Part shown: one piece after another, positions 45,201 through 53,112 of the stretch | Position numbering within the stretch: the first letter of the stretch is position 1 | Layout: every line of letters starts with the position of its first letter | NCBI GenBank assembly: GCA_944327105.1 | Contig: CALVGN010000030.1 | Coordinates: forward strand, 1-64,000 | Origin: an uncultured Erysipelotrichaceae bacterium | GTDB taxonomy: Bacteria > Bacillota_I > Bacilli_A > Erysipelotrichales > Erysipelotrichaceae | Reading direction: 5' to 3' | Length of the DNA: 64,000 bases | Position numbers and translations under genes: made by a program | Notes under the pieces: model-generated | Database searches by the model: none | Told to the model about the DNA's origin: nothing | Seen by the model: only the letters and a program-made list of their open reading frames with translations

Positions 45201-45770
45201 GTCCATGACTTCCACTTTCTGAATCTCATGACTGGTTCTGAAACCGTCAAAGAAATGGATGAACGGTACACTGGCTTCAATAGCCGACAAATGGGCGACA
45301 CCGGCTAAGTCCATGACTTCCTGAACGGAATGGCTGGATAACATCGGCACACCGGTCTGACGGCAGGCATAAACATCCTGGTGATCTCCGAAAATATTCA
45401 ATGAACGGCTCGCCAGAGAACGGGCTGCAACATGCAATACACCCGGCAGCAGTTCACCCTGCATCTTGTACAGGTTCGGAATCATCAGCAACAGACCTTG
45501 AGATGCAGTAAATGTAGTGGCGAGCGCACCACCCTGCAATGCACCGTGAACGGCACCGGCGGCCCCACCTTCGGATTGCATTTCGATGACTTTTACAACG
45601 GAATCGAAGATATTCTTTCGACCGGCCGTTGCCCAGGAATCCACCACTTCAGCCATTGGTGAACTCGGGGTGATCGGGTAAATGGCAGCGACTTCGGTAA
45701 ATGCATACGCGCAATGCGCTGCCGCAGTATTTCCATCCATGGATTGGAATACTTTTTTGGATTCACTCAT
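42237..45770 (-). CDS. nifJ: Pyruvate:ferredoxin (flavodoxin) oxidoreductase
   Basis: A 1177-residue single-chain PFOR that oxidises pyruvate to acetyl-CoA and reduces ferredoxin or flavodoxin, a key enzyme of anaerobes. Seen: N-terminal AYAFTEVAAIYPITPSSPMAE, two 4Fe-4S motifs (CIQCGFCSFVCPH and CVGCGLCVAECPG near residues 690-750), CPGCGETPYY, and the TPP/Mg site GDGWAYDIGYGGLDH. Full length. AAGGAG lies upstream; a TATAAT and an 18-bp inverted repeat are in the promoter region. It is monocistronic. Confidence 0.97.
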   Translation of the reverse strand: MSESKKVFQSMDGNTAAAHCAYAFTEVAAIYPITPSSPMAEVVDSWATAGRKNIFDSVVKVIEMQSEGGAAGAVHGALQGGALATTFTASQGLLLMIPNLYKMQGELLPGVLHVAARSLASRSLNIFGDHQDVYACRQTGVPMLSSHSVQEVMDLAGVAHLSAIEASVPFIHFFDGFRTSHEIQKVEVMDYDFLKSLIDMDAVKRFKENALNPHDNPVARGGNENDDIFFAGKEAQNSHYDKVVDIVVKYMNAISEHTGRHYAPFVYYGAEDATRVIIAMGSVTQTIEETVDTMNAHGEKVGVVKVHLYRPFSVKHLLSVLPKTVTKIAVLDRSKEVGAREPLYLDVVNALKNRKDITVVGGRYGLGSHNTNPGQIKGVYDELLKDEPKDEFTVGIHDDVTHLSLDEDKNFHVNADYTSCLFYGLGSDGTVSANKSSIKIIGDNTDMYAQGYFAYDSKKAGGTTRSHLRFGPSPIRSTYYINNADFISCSLDKYVLSYDMLHDLKDGGTFLLNTSFGADEIVNRLPNRMKKQMAEKHAKFYIIDANKIATEIGMGRRTNTILQSAFFKLNESIMPYEKALELMKAAAKKSYGKKGDEIVQLNYKAIDRGADGLVEVAVDPAWANLEVKNVREGAEHDYFHDHVMAINDLHGYDLPVSDFTKHGILDGSILPNVAYREKRTIATMVPTWNPDNCIQCGFCSFVCPHATIRTFLLTDDEVKNAPTEFTTAKALGGANVAELKYRVQASPANCVGCGLCVAECPGKGGNKALTMTDVNVALEEEPLADYLFNHTEYKSGLFPTTTVKGSQFLKPYFEVPGACPGCGETPYYRLVSQLFGKDMMIANATGCSMIYSSATPSTPFVTDAEGNGPTWANSLFEDNAEYGFGMGIAQNYKQSRIFAIMENNMDGVEPELKELFGKYLAAKEDRETQRTLKPQIVAAVKASSNAAVKELLDYERDLVGKSVWIVGGDGWAYDIGYGGLDHVLANDLNVNVLVLDTEVYSNTGGQASKSTQAASIAKFAAGGKPTAKKDLGMMAMSYGHVYVASICMGADRNQTLKALREAESYDGPSLIIAYSPCQEHGVKGGLVNQQKVEKDAVACGYVDLYRYDPRHPEAPLTIDSKEPDYSKFEDFLLAENRYAQLVKLKGAEVAHQAFEKTLSDAKKRRVNLVHMVEHQGE

Positions 45771-45863
45771 TAGAATTTAATCTCCTTTTCGTCAATGATT
45801 ATATCGCGTCATAGTAAATTTGTTTCACCAATTTACCATCTTGAAAGCACCCTATTTCCTTTT

Positions 45864-45881
45864 TTTCACATAATTGTGAAA
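45864..45881 (-). promoter_or_regulatory. Perfect inverted repeat upstream of nifJ
   Basis: TTTCACA-TAAT-TGTGAAA is an 18-bp interrupted palindrome about 95-110 nt before the nifJ ATG. Its core shares TTTTTCACATAATTG (15 nt) with the repeat before desulfoferrodoxin at 60.16 kb. It is probably an operator for a CRP/FNR- or Rex-like redox regulator, which is inference. A TATAAT box for nifJ lies nearer the gene. Confidence 0.5.
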
Positions 45882-45888
45882 CAAGTAT

Positions 45889-45920
45889 GAAAATGGCAGA
45901 TCACTCCTCGTGATCTGCCA
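45889..45920 (-). terminator. Terminator after pyrR
   Basis: An 11-bp stem TGGCAGATCAC/GTGATCTGCCA with a 5-nt loop and ATTTTC on the minus strand. Confidence 0.7.
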
Positions 45921-45958
45921 ATGGATGATCAATTCAAAAATGGATATAGCCCGATGAC

Positions 45959-46468
45959 TTATGCGTTAAGATACACGCCACAGGCACCATCAACGGATTC
46001 CAGTTTGACATCCACGGATTCATCGGATGATGTGGGGACGTTTTTACCGACCATGTCTGCTCTGATCGGCAATTGCCGGTGGCCACGATCGACTAATACC
46101 GCTAGTCTTACGCAAGCCGGTCGGCCTTGGTCGATCAATGCATCGAGCGCTGCACGGATCGTGCGACCGGTATATAGCACATCATCGACCAGAACCACGA
46201 CTTTATCCTTGATATCCATGGCTCCGATCTTGACATCTCGTTTCTTCTCATCATCGCGATATGCGGAAATATTCAATGCATAACAAGGCACGTTTACGCC
46301 TTCGATGGATGCGATATTGTCACGGATCATTTCCGCAAGATACTTCCCTCGGGTTTCAATGCCAACCAAGACCAGATCATCCGATCCATGGTTGGATTCT
46401 AAAATTTCATGACTCATGCGGATCAATGCACGACGAACACTGATTGCATCCATTATTTCCTTGCTCAT
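45959..46468 (-). CDS. pyrR: PyrR bifunctional regulator / uracil phosphoribosyltransferase
   Basis: A 169-residue PRTase-fold protein: SVRRALIRMSHEILE, LVGIETRGKYLAEMI, and the PRPP loop VVLVDDVLYTGRTIRAALDAL. Family members bind pyr mRNA leaders with UMP and also have UPRTase activity. No pyrimidine biosynthesis genes are adjacent. Instead the ATG overlaps the mtgA stop as ATGA, with GGAGG in the last mtgA codons, so it is translationally coupled to a wall enzyme. Confidence 0.92.
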   Translation of the reverse strand: MSKEIMDAISVRRALIRMSHEILESNHGSDDLVLVGIETRGKYLAEMIRDNIASIEGVNVPCYALNISAYRDDEKKRDVKIGAMDIKDKVVVLVDDVLYTGRTIRAALDALIDQGRPACVRLAVLVDRGHRQLPIRADMVGKNVPTSSDESVDVKLESVDGACGVYLNA

Positions 46469-47205
46469 TTGACACCTCCGGGGACATTGATGCGGCAATA
46501 ATCGTATTGCTGCTGAGTGATATGATCATATTCTACCATGGCAGCCAATACCTGCAGATAGCGGTTGTACGTCGCTTCAGAATGATTGGAAAGCTGATAG
46601 TTGGTCGGAGATTGCGGCAAGCCGGCCAGCAACGCACTTTCACACAGCGTTAACTCTTCAACGGGTTTATTCAGATAACCCAAAGCCGCATCTTTGATGC
46701 CGAAGTAGCCGTCTCCGAAGTTGATGATGGAAACATAAATACTGAAGATGGTTTCCTTATCGAATTTGGATTCCATATCATTCACGAAAAAAATCTCAGC
46801 GGTTTTTCTGGAGAAGACCTGGCTCATATCGAAATAAATATTTTTGGCAACCTGTTGCGTGATGGTGGAACCACCGCGAACAATGGTCCCACTGGTCACA
46901 TTTTCCAGCATTGCTTTGCCGATCGCGATCAAATCGATCCCACGTCGATAAAAGAATCGATGATCTTCCACCGATGTGACGGCATTGACATAATCACTCG
47001 GTAGTTGGTCAAAGCCAACATAATCATCAGAACGCATGATGGTACCAAAGGCCGATTCGATGGGCAATTGCGATACTTTTTCAGAATAAATATCATACCC
47101 TTGCTTGAGCAATACAGATACGCCAAAAACAGTGCAGCCCACAAGGCTGCCGAAGATGATCACGATAAATCGACGAATCGGATGTTTTTTCTTCACAGTA
47201 TTCAT
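46465..47205 (-). CDS. Monofunctional peptidoglycan glycosyltransferase (GT51)
   Basis: A 246-residue membrane protein: one N-terminal helix, then GT51 motifs SVEDHRFFYRRGID (catalytic Glu), GGSTITQQVAKN, and RKTAEIFFVNDME. There is no transpeptidase domain, so it polymerises lipid II only, outside the membrane. ATG 47205 is preferred; no Shine-Dalgarno precedes it and the upstream terminator ends only about 20 nt away. Overlaps pyrR by ATGA. Confidence 0.9.
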   Translation of the reverse strand: MNTVKKKHPIRRFIVIIFGSLVGCTVFGVSVLLKQGYDIYSEKVSQLPIESAFGTIMRSDDYVGFDQLPSDYVNAVTSVEDHRFFYRRGIDLIAIGKAMLENVTSGTIVRGGSTITQQVAKNIYFDMSQVFSRKTAEIFFVNDMESKFDKETIFSIYVSIINFGDGYFGIKDAALGYLNKPVEELTLCESALLAGLPQSPTNYQLSNHSEATYNRYLQVLAAMVEYDHITQQQYDYCRINVPGGVK

Positions 47206-47224
47206 TCTACTTAGCAAATATGTG

Positions 47225-47252
47225 AAAAATAAGGACCATTGTCCTTATTTTT
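47225..47252. terminator. Bidirectional hairpin at the end of the YneF-like gene
   Basis: AAAAATAAGGAC/GTCCTTATTTTT with a 4-nt loop; the gene's stop codon lies in one arm. Confidence 0.8.
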
Positions 47253-47499
47253 TCTTGTTATTGGATTTATCTTTGGCGTGCGGATCCTGACCCATGGATT
47301 TGAGTACGGCGTTGATCTGCGCTTCACTGGGCTTGCGTCCCATCTGCAAAAACATGGCACGGATCATTTTTTCACTGACCGGCGGATTTTCTTTGAGCTG
47401 TTTTTCAAAACTGCGGCGCGTGAAATAGAATCCAAGGAATGCACCGATCAAGCCACCAACGATCAAACTGCCAATGGAAGTCCATAATACTTGGCTCAT
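47245..47499 (-). CDS. YneF-like small membrane protein (UPF0154)
   Basis: An 84-residue protein with one N-terminal membrane helix (SLIVGGLIGAFLGFYFTRR), then KENPPVSEKMIRAMFLQMGRKPSEAQINAVL, the UPF0154/YneF signature. Cytoplasmic C-terminus rich in Lys. Function unknown; widespread in Firmicutes. GGAG precedes the ATG. Confidence 0.9.
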   Translation of the reverse strand: MSQVLWTSIGSLIVGGLIGAFLGFYFTRRSFEKQLKENPPVSEKMIRAMFLQMGRKPSEAQINAVLKSMGQDPHAKDKSNNKKK

Positions 47500-47573
47500 A
47501 GTCTCTCCTATCTAGATTTAACGTAATAAATTGTAGTCACAATTGAAACAAATTGACAATGGTCAAACCAATG

Positions 47574-47728
47574 AAAAAGCCAAGAAGCAATGATATATCC
47601 CCGGGTATATCCAGGTGGGTATTCTTATTTGCAGATCAGGATTCCGACATCAGCCGGCATTCAACACACTGCAACATAATCAGAATTCCCGTATATCAAA
47701 ATGTCGGAAATAGTGCAGCCTCTTGGCA
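47574..47728 (-). ncRNA. ssrS: 6S RNA candidate downstream of aspS
   Basis: The 349-bp gap between aspS and the YneF-like gene has a strong promoter and then a structured transcript of about 155 nt. The ends form a closing stem: GCCAAGAGGC (47718-47727) with GCTTCTTGGC (47579-47588), followed by TTTTT. A second perfect 9-bp stem pairs TTCCGACAT with ATGTCGGAA (47701-47709 and 47642-47650). A hairpin GATATA/TATATC lies in the 3' strand. A rod with central bubble, small 3' hairpin and terminator fits 6S RNA, and Bacillus 6S-1 is also next to aspS (from memory). No ORF of note is here. Length is at the short end for 6S. Confidence 0.65.
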
Positions 47729-47733
47729 CTTTC

Positions 47734-47761
47734 ATTATACGAAAACCAAAAGGTTGCACAA
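47734..47761 (-). promoter_or_regulatory. Promoter of the 6S RNA candidate
   Basis: The minus strand has TTGTGC (47756-47761), a 16-bp spacer and TATAAT (47734-47739). The predicted start falls at the first base of the closing stem. Confidence 0.7.
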
Positions 47762-47848
47762 CTCTTTTTCTTCAAAGAAATTTGTCAATAGGATTATCGA
47801 CATTTACATTTGATTTTCATCAGTGTTTTACATTGGTTTTACCATAAA

Positions 47849-49603
47849 TTAATGACCACTGATTTCAATACCAAGATCTTTCAGTTGTGCCGGATCCACC
47901 ACATCCGGTGCATTGCTCATCAAGCAAGTCGCAGAGGCTGTTTTCGGGAATGCCACCACATCGCGGATATTGTCGGTATGACCAAGAATCATGACCAACC
48001 GTTCCAATCCGATCCCAACACCGCCATGTGGCGGTGTCCCATATTGGAACGCTTCCAGGAAGAAGCCGAAACGTGCTTTAGCCTGTTGCGGCGTCATGCC
48101 GATGGCTTCAAAGACCTTTTCCTGTAATGCTTGATCATGAATACGGATGGAACCGCTGAGCAGCTCATAACCATTGAGCACCAGATCATACGCTCTGGAA
48201 TAACAATTGGCCGGATCGCTCATCAGTTTGTCAACATCTTCCAGATTGGGAGAAGTAAAAGGATGATGAGCAGCGACATAGCGATGCTCCGTTTCATCAT
48301 ATTCAAACATCGGGAAATTCGTGATCCAAGCAAATTCATAGCGATTTGGATCGATCAAGTTGAGATCATGGCCCAATTTAGCGCGCAACGCACCCATGGC
48401 GGTATATGCCACTTTAAAGCGGTCAGCGACAAAGAATACGATATCGCCTTGTTGGATATCCATTGTGGATTTGATCGCATTGATTTCATTTTCAGTGCAT
48501 ACTTTGGCAATCGAGCCGCTGATGGTTTCGTCAAATTTAAGATAAGCCAGCGCCTTGGCACCATACACTTTGACCGTTTCGGTCAAATGATCGATGGCCT
48601 TACGCGAAAACTGAGTGGATCCGTTTTCCACTTTCAACGCCACGACGTGACCTTGATTTTCCAATACGTTTTTAAATACGGTAAATTCGGTATTGGCAAA
48701 CACATCGTCTAACGTATATAAGGGCATGTCAAAGCGAAGATCCGGTTTGTCCGAACCATATTTGTACATTGCTTCGGTCCATTGGATCTGTCTGAAATGC
48801 GTTGGCAATTCGACATCAATCGTGCCTTTGAAGATCTTGGACATCAAACCTTCGACCACTTCAAAGACATCTTCTTCTTCAACGAAACTCATTTCGATAT
48901 CGATCTGATCGAATTCCGGTTGACGGTCGGCACGCAGATCTTCATCTCGGAAACAACGGGCGATCTGGAAATATTTCTCCAACCCGGCAATCATGCACAG
49001 CTGTTTATAAATCTGCGGCGATTGTGGCAAGGCATAGAATTCGCCATGACTGATCCGACTCGGTACCAGATAATCTCGGGCACCTTCTGGTGTCGATTTG
49101 CTTAAAATGGGCGTTTCGATTTCTAAAAATCCCTGATCGCTTAGGTAATCACGGGCAATTTTGCAAACCGTGGCACGCAAGCGTAGCATATTTTGCAGAT
49201 ACGGACGACGCAGATCCAAATAACGATATTTCAAACGGGTATCTTCCAATGCATCGGTATCATCCGCAACGATGATGGGGGTTGTTTTTGCGGTATTGAT
49301 GATTTCAACGTGATCCGCTTTGACTTCAATAGCTCCAGTAGCCAGTTTGGCATTGGGGGTCTCTTTCAAAGCAACTGTACCTTCAACTTTAAGAATGTAT
49401 TCGTTGCGTACATCTTTGATCAGATCAGTCATGGTTTCATCAAAGGTAATCTGGGTGATGCCTTCCCGATCACGCAAATCGATAAAGACCAGACTGCCCA
49501 GATTGCGGCGTTTCGCCACCCAGCCGATCAATGTGACATGTTCACCGACATCGCTTTGACGCAATGCGCCACAGGAGTGTGAACGGTAAAAACGTTTACT
49601 CAT
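47849..49603 (-). CDS. aspS: Aspartyl-tRNA synthetase
   Basis: A 584-residue class II synthetase with an N-terminal OB anticodon-binding domain (GWVAKRRNLGSLVFIDLRDREG), motif 2 RCFRDEDLRADRQPEF, a bacterial GAD insertion, and motif 3 GGVGIGLERLVMILG. Overlaps hisS by 8 bp, the common hisS-aspS operon. Expression is probably controlled by the T-box in front of hisS. Confidence 0.97.
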   Translation of the reverse strand: MSKRFYRSHSCGALRQSDVGEHVTLIGWVAKRRNLGSLVFIDLRDREGITQITFDETMTDLIKDVRNEYILKVEGTVALKETPNAKLATGAIEVKADHVEIINTAKTTPIIVADDTDALEDTRLKYRYLDLRRPYLQNMLRLRATVCKIARDYLSDQGFLEIETPILSKSTPEGARDYLVPSRISHGEFYALPQSPQIYKQLCMIAGLEKYFQIARCFRDEDLRADRQPEFDQIDIEMSFVEEEDVFEVVEGLMSKIFKGTIDVELPTHFRQIQWTEAMYKYGSDKPDLRFDMPLYTLDDVFANTEFTVFKNVLENQGHVVALKVENGSTQFSRKAIDHLTETVKVYGAKALAYLKFDETISGSIAKVCTENEINAIKSTMDIQQGDIVFFVADRFKVAYTAMGALRAKLGHDLNLIDPNRYEFAWITNFPMFEYDETEHRYVAAHHPFTSPNLEDVDKLMSDPANCYSRAYDLVLNGYELLSGSIRIHDQALQEKVFEAIGMTPQQAKARFGFFLEAFQYGTPPHGGVGIGLERLVMILGHTDNIRDVVAFPKTASATCLMSNAPDVVDPAQLKDLGIEISGH

Positions 49604-50891
49604 GATGATGTTCCTCCGTATCCATTAACCATTCATCCATGGTTTCAACCAACTGATCCATGGGGATCGAAACCTGAAGCTGATCCTTCACGCGTTTCAA
49701 TGTCACGGTATTGTTGGCTATTTCATCTTCGCCCACGATCAATACTGTGGAAGCATTGAAGCGTTCCACGCTTTTGAACTGGCTTTTCATACTGCGTTTT
49801 CCAAAATTCATTTCGACGCGATATCCTGCAGCACGCAATTGGGTGGCTAAAACCACACCCATCTGCTGGGTATTGCCAAGGGTCATGATATAGCAATCCA
49901 ACGGAGATTGCATATCCTCAAATACACCTTCGGCATTGGCCAGGATCATCAACCGTTCCATGCCCATGGCAAAACCAATGCCACTTTGTTGCGGGCCACC
50001 AAAATAATCGACCAGATTGTCATACCGGCCTCCGCCGAAAACTGTGGATTGTGCCCCACTGGCTTCATCGGTACTGATCACTTCAAACACCGTATCGGTA
50101 TAGTAATCAAGACCGCGTACCAGTCGATCATCGATTTCATAGGGGATATCCAATGCATCCAAAGTGGCGCATACGGATTCAAAATATGCACGACTTTCTT
50201 CGCTCAGCACATCACGAATGGATGGTACATCGTTCATAAATGGCTGATCATGGTCAATTTTGCAATCCAATAAGCGCAATACATTTTGTTCATACCGGCG
50301 CTGACAATCGCCACACATCTGATCCAAATAGGGTTTGAAGTATTCCCGCAGCGTTGTGCGATACGCTTCGCGGGACGCCGCATCGCCCAATGTATTCAGC
50401 AAAACCTTGATATGGTTTAAGCCCAGTGCCTTCAAAATTGAATAGCCCATGGCGATCACTTCGGCATCCACATATGGCGACTTCTCACACAAATTCTCCA
50501 CACCAAACTGATAAAACTGACGCTGTCTGCCTTTTTGTGGTCTTTCGTAGCGGAACATCGGACCGAAATACCAAAACTTGTTGTGTCCTTCGCCCAAAGC
50601 GAACAATTTATGCTGAACATAACTGCGGATCACTCCAGCTGTTCCTTCCGGTCGTAGCGTCAGCGAATCTTTATTATTGACGGTAAATGTGTACATTTCC
50701 TTATTGACCATGTCACTGGAATCATTTTCACGTTTGAATACGCCAGTATCTTCAAATATCGGTGTACGCATTTCGGAATAATCATACAGGTGCATAAACT
50801 GGCGGAAGACATCTTCGACCTGCTGCCAGCAAGCCAGTTCATCGCCATAAATGTCCACTGTGCCGCGTGGGGCTTGATAGTTGTGTTTCAT
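49596..50891 (-). CDS. hisS: Histidyl-tRNA synthetase
   Basis: A 431-residue class II synthetase: APRGTVDIYGDE, LRPEGTAGVIRSYV, motif 2 FRYERPQKGRQRQFYQFG, histidine A motif LVRGLDYYTDTVFEV, motif 3 GIGFAMGMERL, and a C-terminal anticodon domain. GGAGG precedes the ATG. First gene after the T-box. Confidence 0.97.
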   Translation of the reverse strand: MKHNYQAPRGTVDIYGDELACWQQVEDVFRQFMHLYDYSEMRTPIFEDTGVFKRENDSSDMVNKEMYTFTVNNKDSLTLRPEGTAGVIRSYVQHKLFALGEGHNKFWYFGPMFRYERPQKGRQRQFYQFGVENLCEKSPYVDAEVIAMGYSILKALGLNHIKVLLNTLGDAASREAYRTTLREYFKPYLDQMCGDCQRRYEQNVLRLLDCKIDHDQPFMNDVPSIRDVLSEESRAYFESVCATLDALDIPYEIDDRLVRGLDYYTDTVFEVISTDEASGAQSTVFGGGRYDNLVDYFGGPQQSGIGFAMGMERLMILANAEGVFEDMQSPLDCYIMTLGNTQQMGVVLATQLRAAGYRVEMNFGKRSMKSQFKSVERFNASTVLIVGEDEIANNTVTLKRVKDQLQVSIPMDQLVETMDEWLMDTEEHHHE

Positions 50892-50920
50892 TTTAACCTC
50901 CTATGCATAACGTCAAAAAA

Positions 50921-51165
50921 ACGTCCTTGTTGAAAATCAACAAGGACGTGTAATTTTTTTACCCGCGGTACCACCTTGATTCATGGTTGGATCAACCATG
51001 CACTCATTGGGAAGATAACGGTTCCGACCGGATAGACCTACTGATCGAAGCGTTCGATCTATCGTCCAAGCCGGGTCCACCTGCCGCTATCGGTACATGC
51101 TTTCACCATCCACATGCTCTCTGATACCGTCACCTGCAGGATAATCGGCTTCATTGACTTACGCA
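50921..51165 (-). promoter_or_regulatory. T-box riboswitch controlling hisS-aspS
   Basis: The 310-bp gap before hisS holds a T-box leader. On the minus strand: the T-box sequence AAGGTGGTACCGCG (50964-50977), a Stem I region with AGAGAGC and GGTGAAAGC, and a 13-bp terminator stem ACGTCCTTGTTGA (50921-50949) with seven T residues. Uncharged tRNA stabilises the antiterminator. The specifier codon (His or Asp) could not be fixed by eye. Confidence 0.9.
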
Positions 51166-51169
51166 GTGG

Positions 51170-51197
51170 ATTATACCATCAAAACAATATGGTGCAA
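51170..51197 (-). promoter_or_regulatory. T-box/hisS promoter whose -35 lies in an iterated palindrome
   Basis: TTGCAC (51192-51197), 16-bp spacer, TATAAT (51170-51175) preceded by TGG (extended -10). The -35 is inside the exact palindrome copy 51189-51201. Confidence 0.65.
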
Positions 51198-51201
51198 CCA
51201 T

Positions 51202-51681
51202 TTATGATTTGGATTGTGACTCCGATTTTTCGGGGTATCGTGTTACCCAGAATTCGGAAACATTGATCACTAACAATGCCCGTCGGGCAGATTCATGATC
51301 GGCCTGCCACTGGTTGAGTTGAAAGTATCCGCAGACTAATACCCTGCATCCTGGAACCAACGCTTTCCCCATTCGTTCGGCAACACGGCCAAAGCCACTG
51401 ATTTTGATGGTGGTATAGGTGTTTTCCTTATCCGTATTGGTAAACACGCAATCCAGATCCGCATCCATCGCTTCCAAAACACGATCTATCTGATTGGATT
51501 GATTGATCAGATTCATATAGACACTGCAGATCGGCAATTCCTCCCCTTCATCATTTTTAAATGTGCGGGAAACGATATCCTTGCTTTTGGATACGAATCC
51601 TTCGGCCACAACGTAATGACGGTTGGCTTGACCATTGAACACGTGCAGTTTGGAATAAGTTTTTTTGGTTTGATTTTTCAT
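51202..51681 (-). CDS. SSB-like OB-fold protein, divergent
   Basis: A 159-residue protein: VVAEGFVSKSKDIVSRTF, ICSVYMNLINQ, TIKISGFGRVAERMGKAL, CRVLVCGYFQLNQWQ, LLVINVSEFWVTRYP. The strand spacing fits an SSB-type OB fold with a short basic lead and a Ser/Lys-rich tail, not the DDDIPF tail of replicative SSB. It follows the sortase gene and may belong to that operon or be independent (GAGGAG before ATG). Role unknown; DNA binding is inference. Confidence 0.6.
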   Translation of the reverse strand: MKNQTKKTYSKLHVFNGQANRHYVVAEGFVSKSKDIVSRTFKNDEGEELPICSVYMNLINQSNQIDRVLEAMDADLDCVFTNTDKENTYTTIKISGFGRVAERMGKALVPGCRVLVCGYFQLNQWQADHESARRALLVINVSEFWVTRYPEKSESQSKS

Positions 51682-51720
51682 AATCTCCTCTTTTCTTTAC
51701 AAACCATGGCTGACTTGGTT

Positions 51721-52491
51721 TCATTTTTGATTTTTGCGGGCAATGAGAATATATCGATTGGATTTATCGTCTTGATCACAGGTGACAAAAGATAGATATC
51801 GATCTGCGGACAGATCGATATCTCGTTTATGCAAGATATATGGTTCATCTTGAATCAGATACTGATTCAATGCTGTTGCCTCGATATGTGTATTCAAAAA
51901 CACCGCAGCAGTTTGGATGGATTCGTTCATCGGATAATGTGCGAATGCAATGATCGTATAGGTGCTTGATCCAAGATCATCGAACCATCGGAATGTAGAA
52001 TTGGCATTAAAATAATCCGCAGATCGATAATTGAGCATAAATGTAAACATCCGTTGGTTGGAAAAAGAGGAATGGCCATTGATCAGCAAGTGATTGGAAC
52101 TATCCTGATTTGGTGTATGCTCATCGACGAATGCACTGCCCAATGAACTGGGATTGCCATAAATGTCATGACTCATCCAATAATCGGCATCCGCTGTGGA
52201 GAATGTTTCGACAACAGGAACTCTGTACGTACCGTCCGAATTATCAAAATGAACGATGGCCATTACATACGGATTGATGGCCTGAAACTCATCCAATCCA
52301 TAAGGACGTGATGTCGTTTCCGGTTCTTCGGCCGGATGGTCCAACACAACAGCAGCGTGATCCATATCCGTTTGCACAATGTCATCACTACAAAATGTGG
52401 ATAAAACCATAATCGTAATAAAACAAACGGTCATAACCAGTGTCCATTTGACCCATCGCCGCAAACGGCGTCTATGTTTTCGTTGTTTCAT
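51721..52491 (-). CDS. Class B-like sortase of the adhesin module
   Basis: A 256-residue protein with a very basic start (KQRKHRRRLRRW), one membrane helix, and a sortase core with His in HLLINGHSS, Cys238 in LSFVTCDQDD and Arg246. TC-x7-R spacing fits class B. Its ATG overlaps the stop of a 29-codon membrane ORF (ATGA-type), which overlaps the Cys-rich gene before it, so the four genes form one translationally coupled set with the giant adhesin. This sortase is probably dedicated to that surface protein. Confidence 0.82.
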   Translation of the reverse strand: MKQRKHRRRLRRWVKWTLVMTVCFITIMVLSTFCSDDIVQTDMDHAAVVLDHPAEEPETTSRPYGLDEFQAINPYVMAIVHFDNSDGTYRVPVVETFSTADADYWMSHDIYGNPSSLGSAFVDEHTPNQDSSNHLLINGHSSFSNQRMFTFMLNYRSADYFNANSTFRWFDDLGSSTYTIIAFAHYPMNESIQTAAVFLNTHIEATALNQYLIQDEPYILHKRDIDLSADRYLSFVTCDQDDKSNRYILIARKNQK

Positions 52492-52577
52492 TTTAGATTA
52501 CGATTGATCAGAATCATCCATATCAAAAACAAAGCGGATGCAAACCAGACCACCCAAATCATCCCATCATCGAGCAT
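52488..52577 (-). CDS. 29-residue single-pass membrane peptide
   Basis: ATG 52577 opens a short frame overlapping the previous stop by 11 bp and ending in TGA that overlaps the sortase ATG. The product starts MLDDGMIWVVWFASALFL and ends NRNLK: two acidic residues, one continuous hydrophobic helix of about 20 residues, and a basic end, a clean N-out/C-in single-pass pattern. It fills exactly the gap between two coupled genes. No homologue is known to me; it might assist the sortase or adhesin. Confidence 0.5.
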   Translation of the reverse strand: MLDDGMIWVVWFASALFLIWMILINRNLK

Positions 52578-53112
52578 TACTCAAATACCTCAATAGCAGT
52601 AATATGCCGATGGTCAACTGTACAATGATCATTCCATATAAACCGATTCGAACCGCAGTATTCAACTGCGGTTCGATTAAAGCGTCTGCATGGACGATGA
52701 TGGTCGATTCATCTGATTTGTCCGATTCCAGGATCATATCGTTTCGATTGGTTGCACTGATCACACTGCTTTGCGCTCCAATAACGGTGTTGTCCAAAAT
52801 ACACTCACCATTTCCCCAAATCAATTGATCATTCGCATCAAAGATATTGCCACATTCATCCATGGTATAAACCACTTCCTCACTCGTTTCGATGATCCAT
52901 TGCGGTTCGCAAGATGAGCAAAGCGATGGCGCATATGGCTCACCCAGTTTTGAATCCATCGTAACTTCAGTGAGAAAATAATCATTTTGGGTTGGGATCT
53001 CATTTAAATAGCGGGGCAATGCACACTGATTCAGCTCACACACATACCCTTGTTGACAATCCGAGTCATAACGGCAGAAATCATGATCCATTGTTTCATT
53101 TGTTTCGTCCAT
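52567..53112 (-). CDS. Cys-rich protein with C-terminal membrane helix
   Basis: A 181-residue protein. Residues 8-32 have an EB/EGF-like cysteine pattern (FCRYDSDCQQGYVCELNQC), then CSSCEPQW and further Cys near residues 105-125, an acidic region, and a C-terminal helix (IGLYGMIIVQLTIGILLLL) with a basic end. There is no N-terminal signal peptide, odd for a disulfide-type domain. ATG 53112 follows CAGGAG. The gene overlaps the giant adhesin's end by 17 bp in the +1 frame. It looks like a separate anchor or wall-linking subunit for the adhesin. No family recognised. Confidence 0.6.
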   Translation of the reverse strand: MDETNETMDHDFCRYDSDCQQGYVCELNQCALPRYLNEIPTQNDYFLTEVTMDSKLGEPYAPSLCSSCEPQWIIETSEEVVYTMDECGNIFDANDQLIWGNGECILDNTVIGAQSSVISATNRNDMILESDKSDESTIIVHADALIEPQLNTAVRIGLYGMIIVQLTIGILLLLRYLSNAR

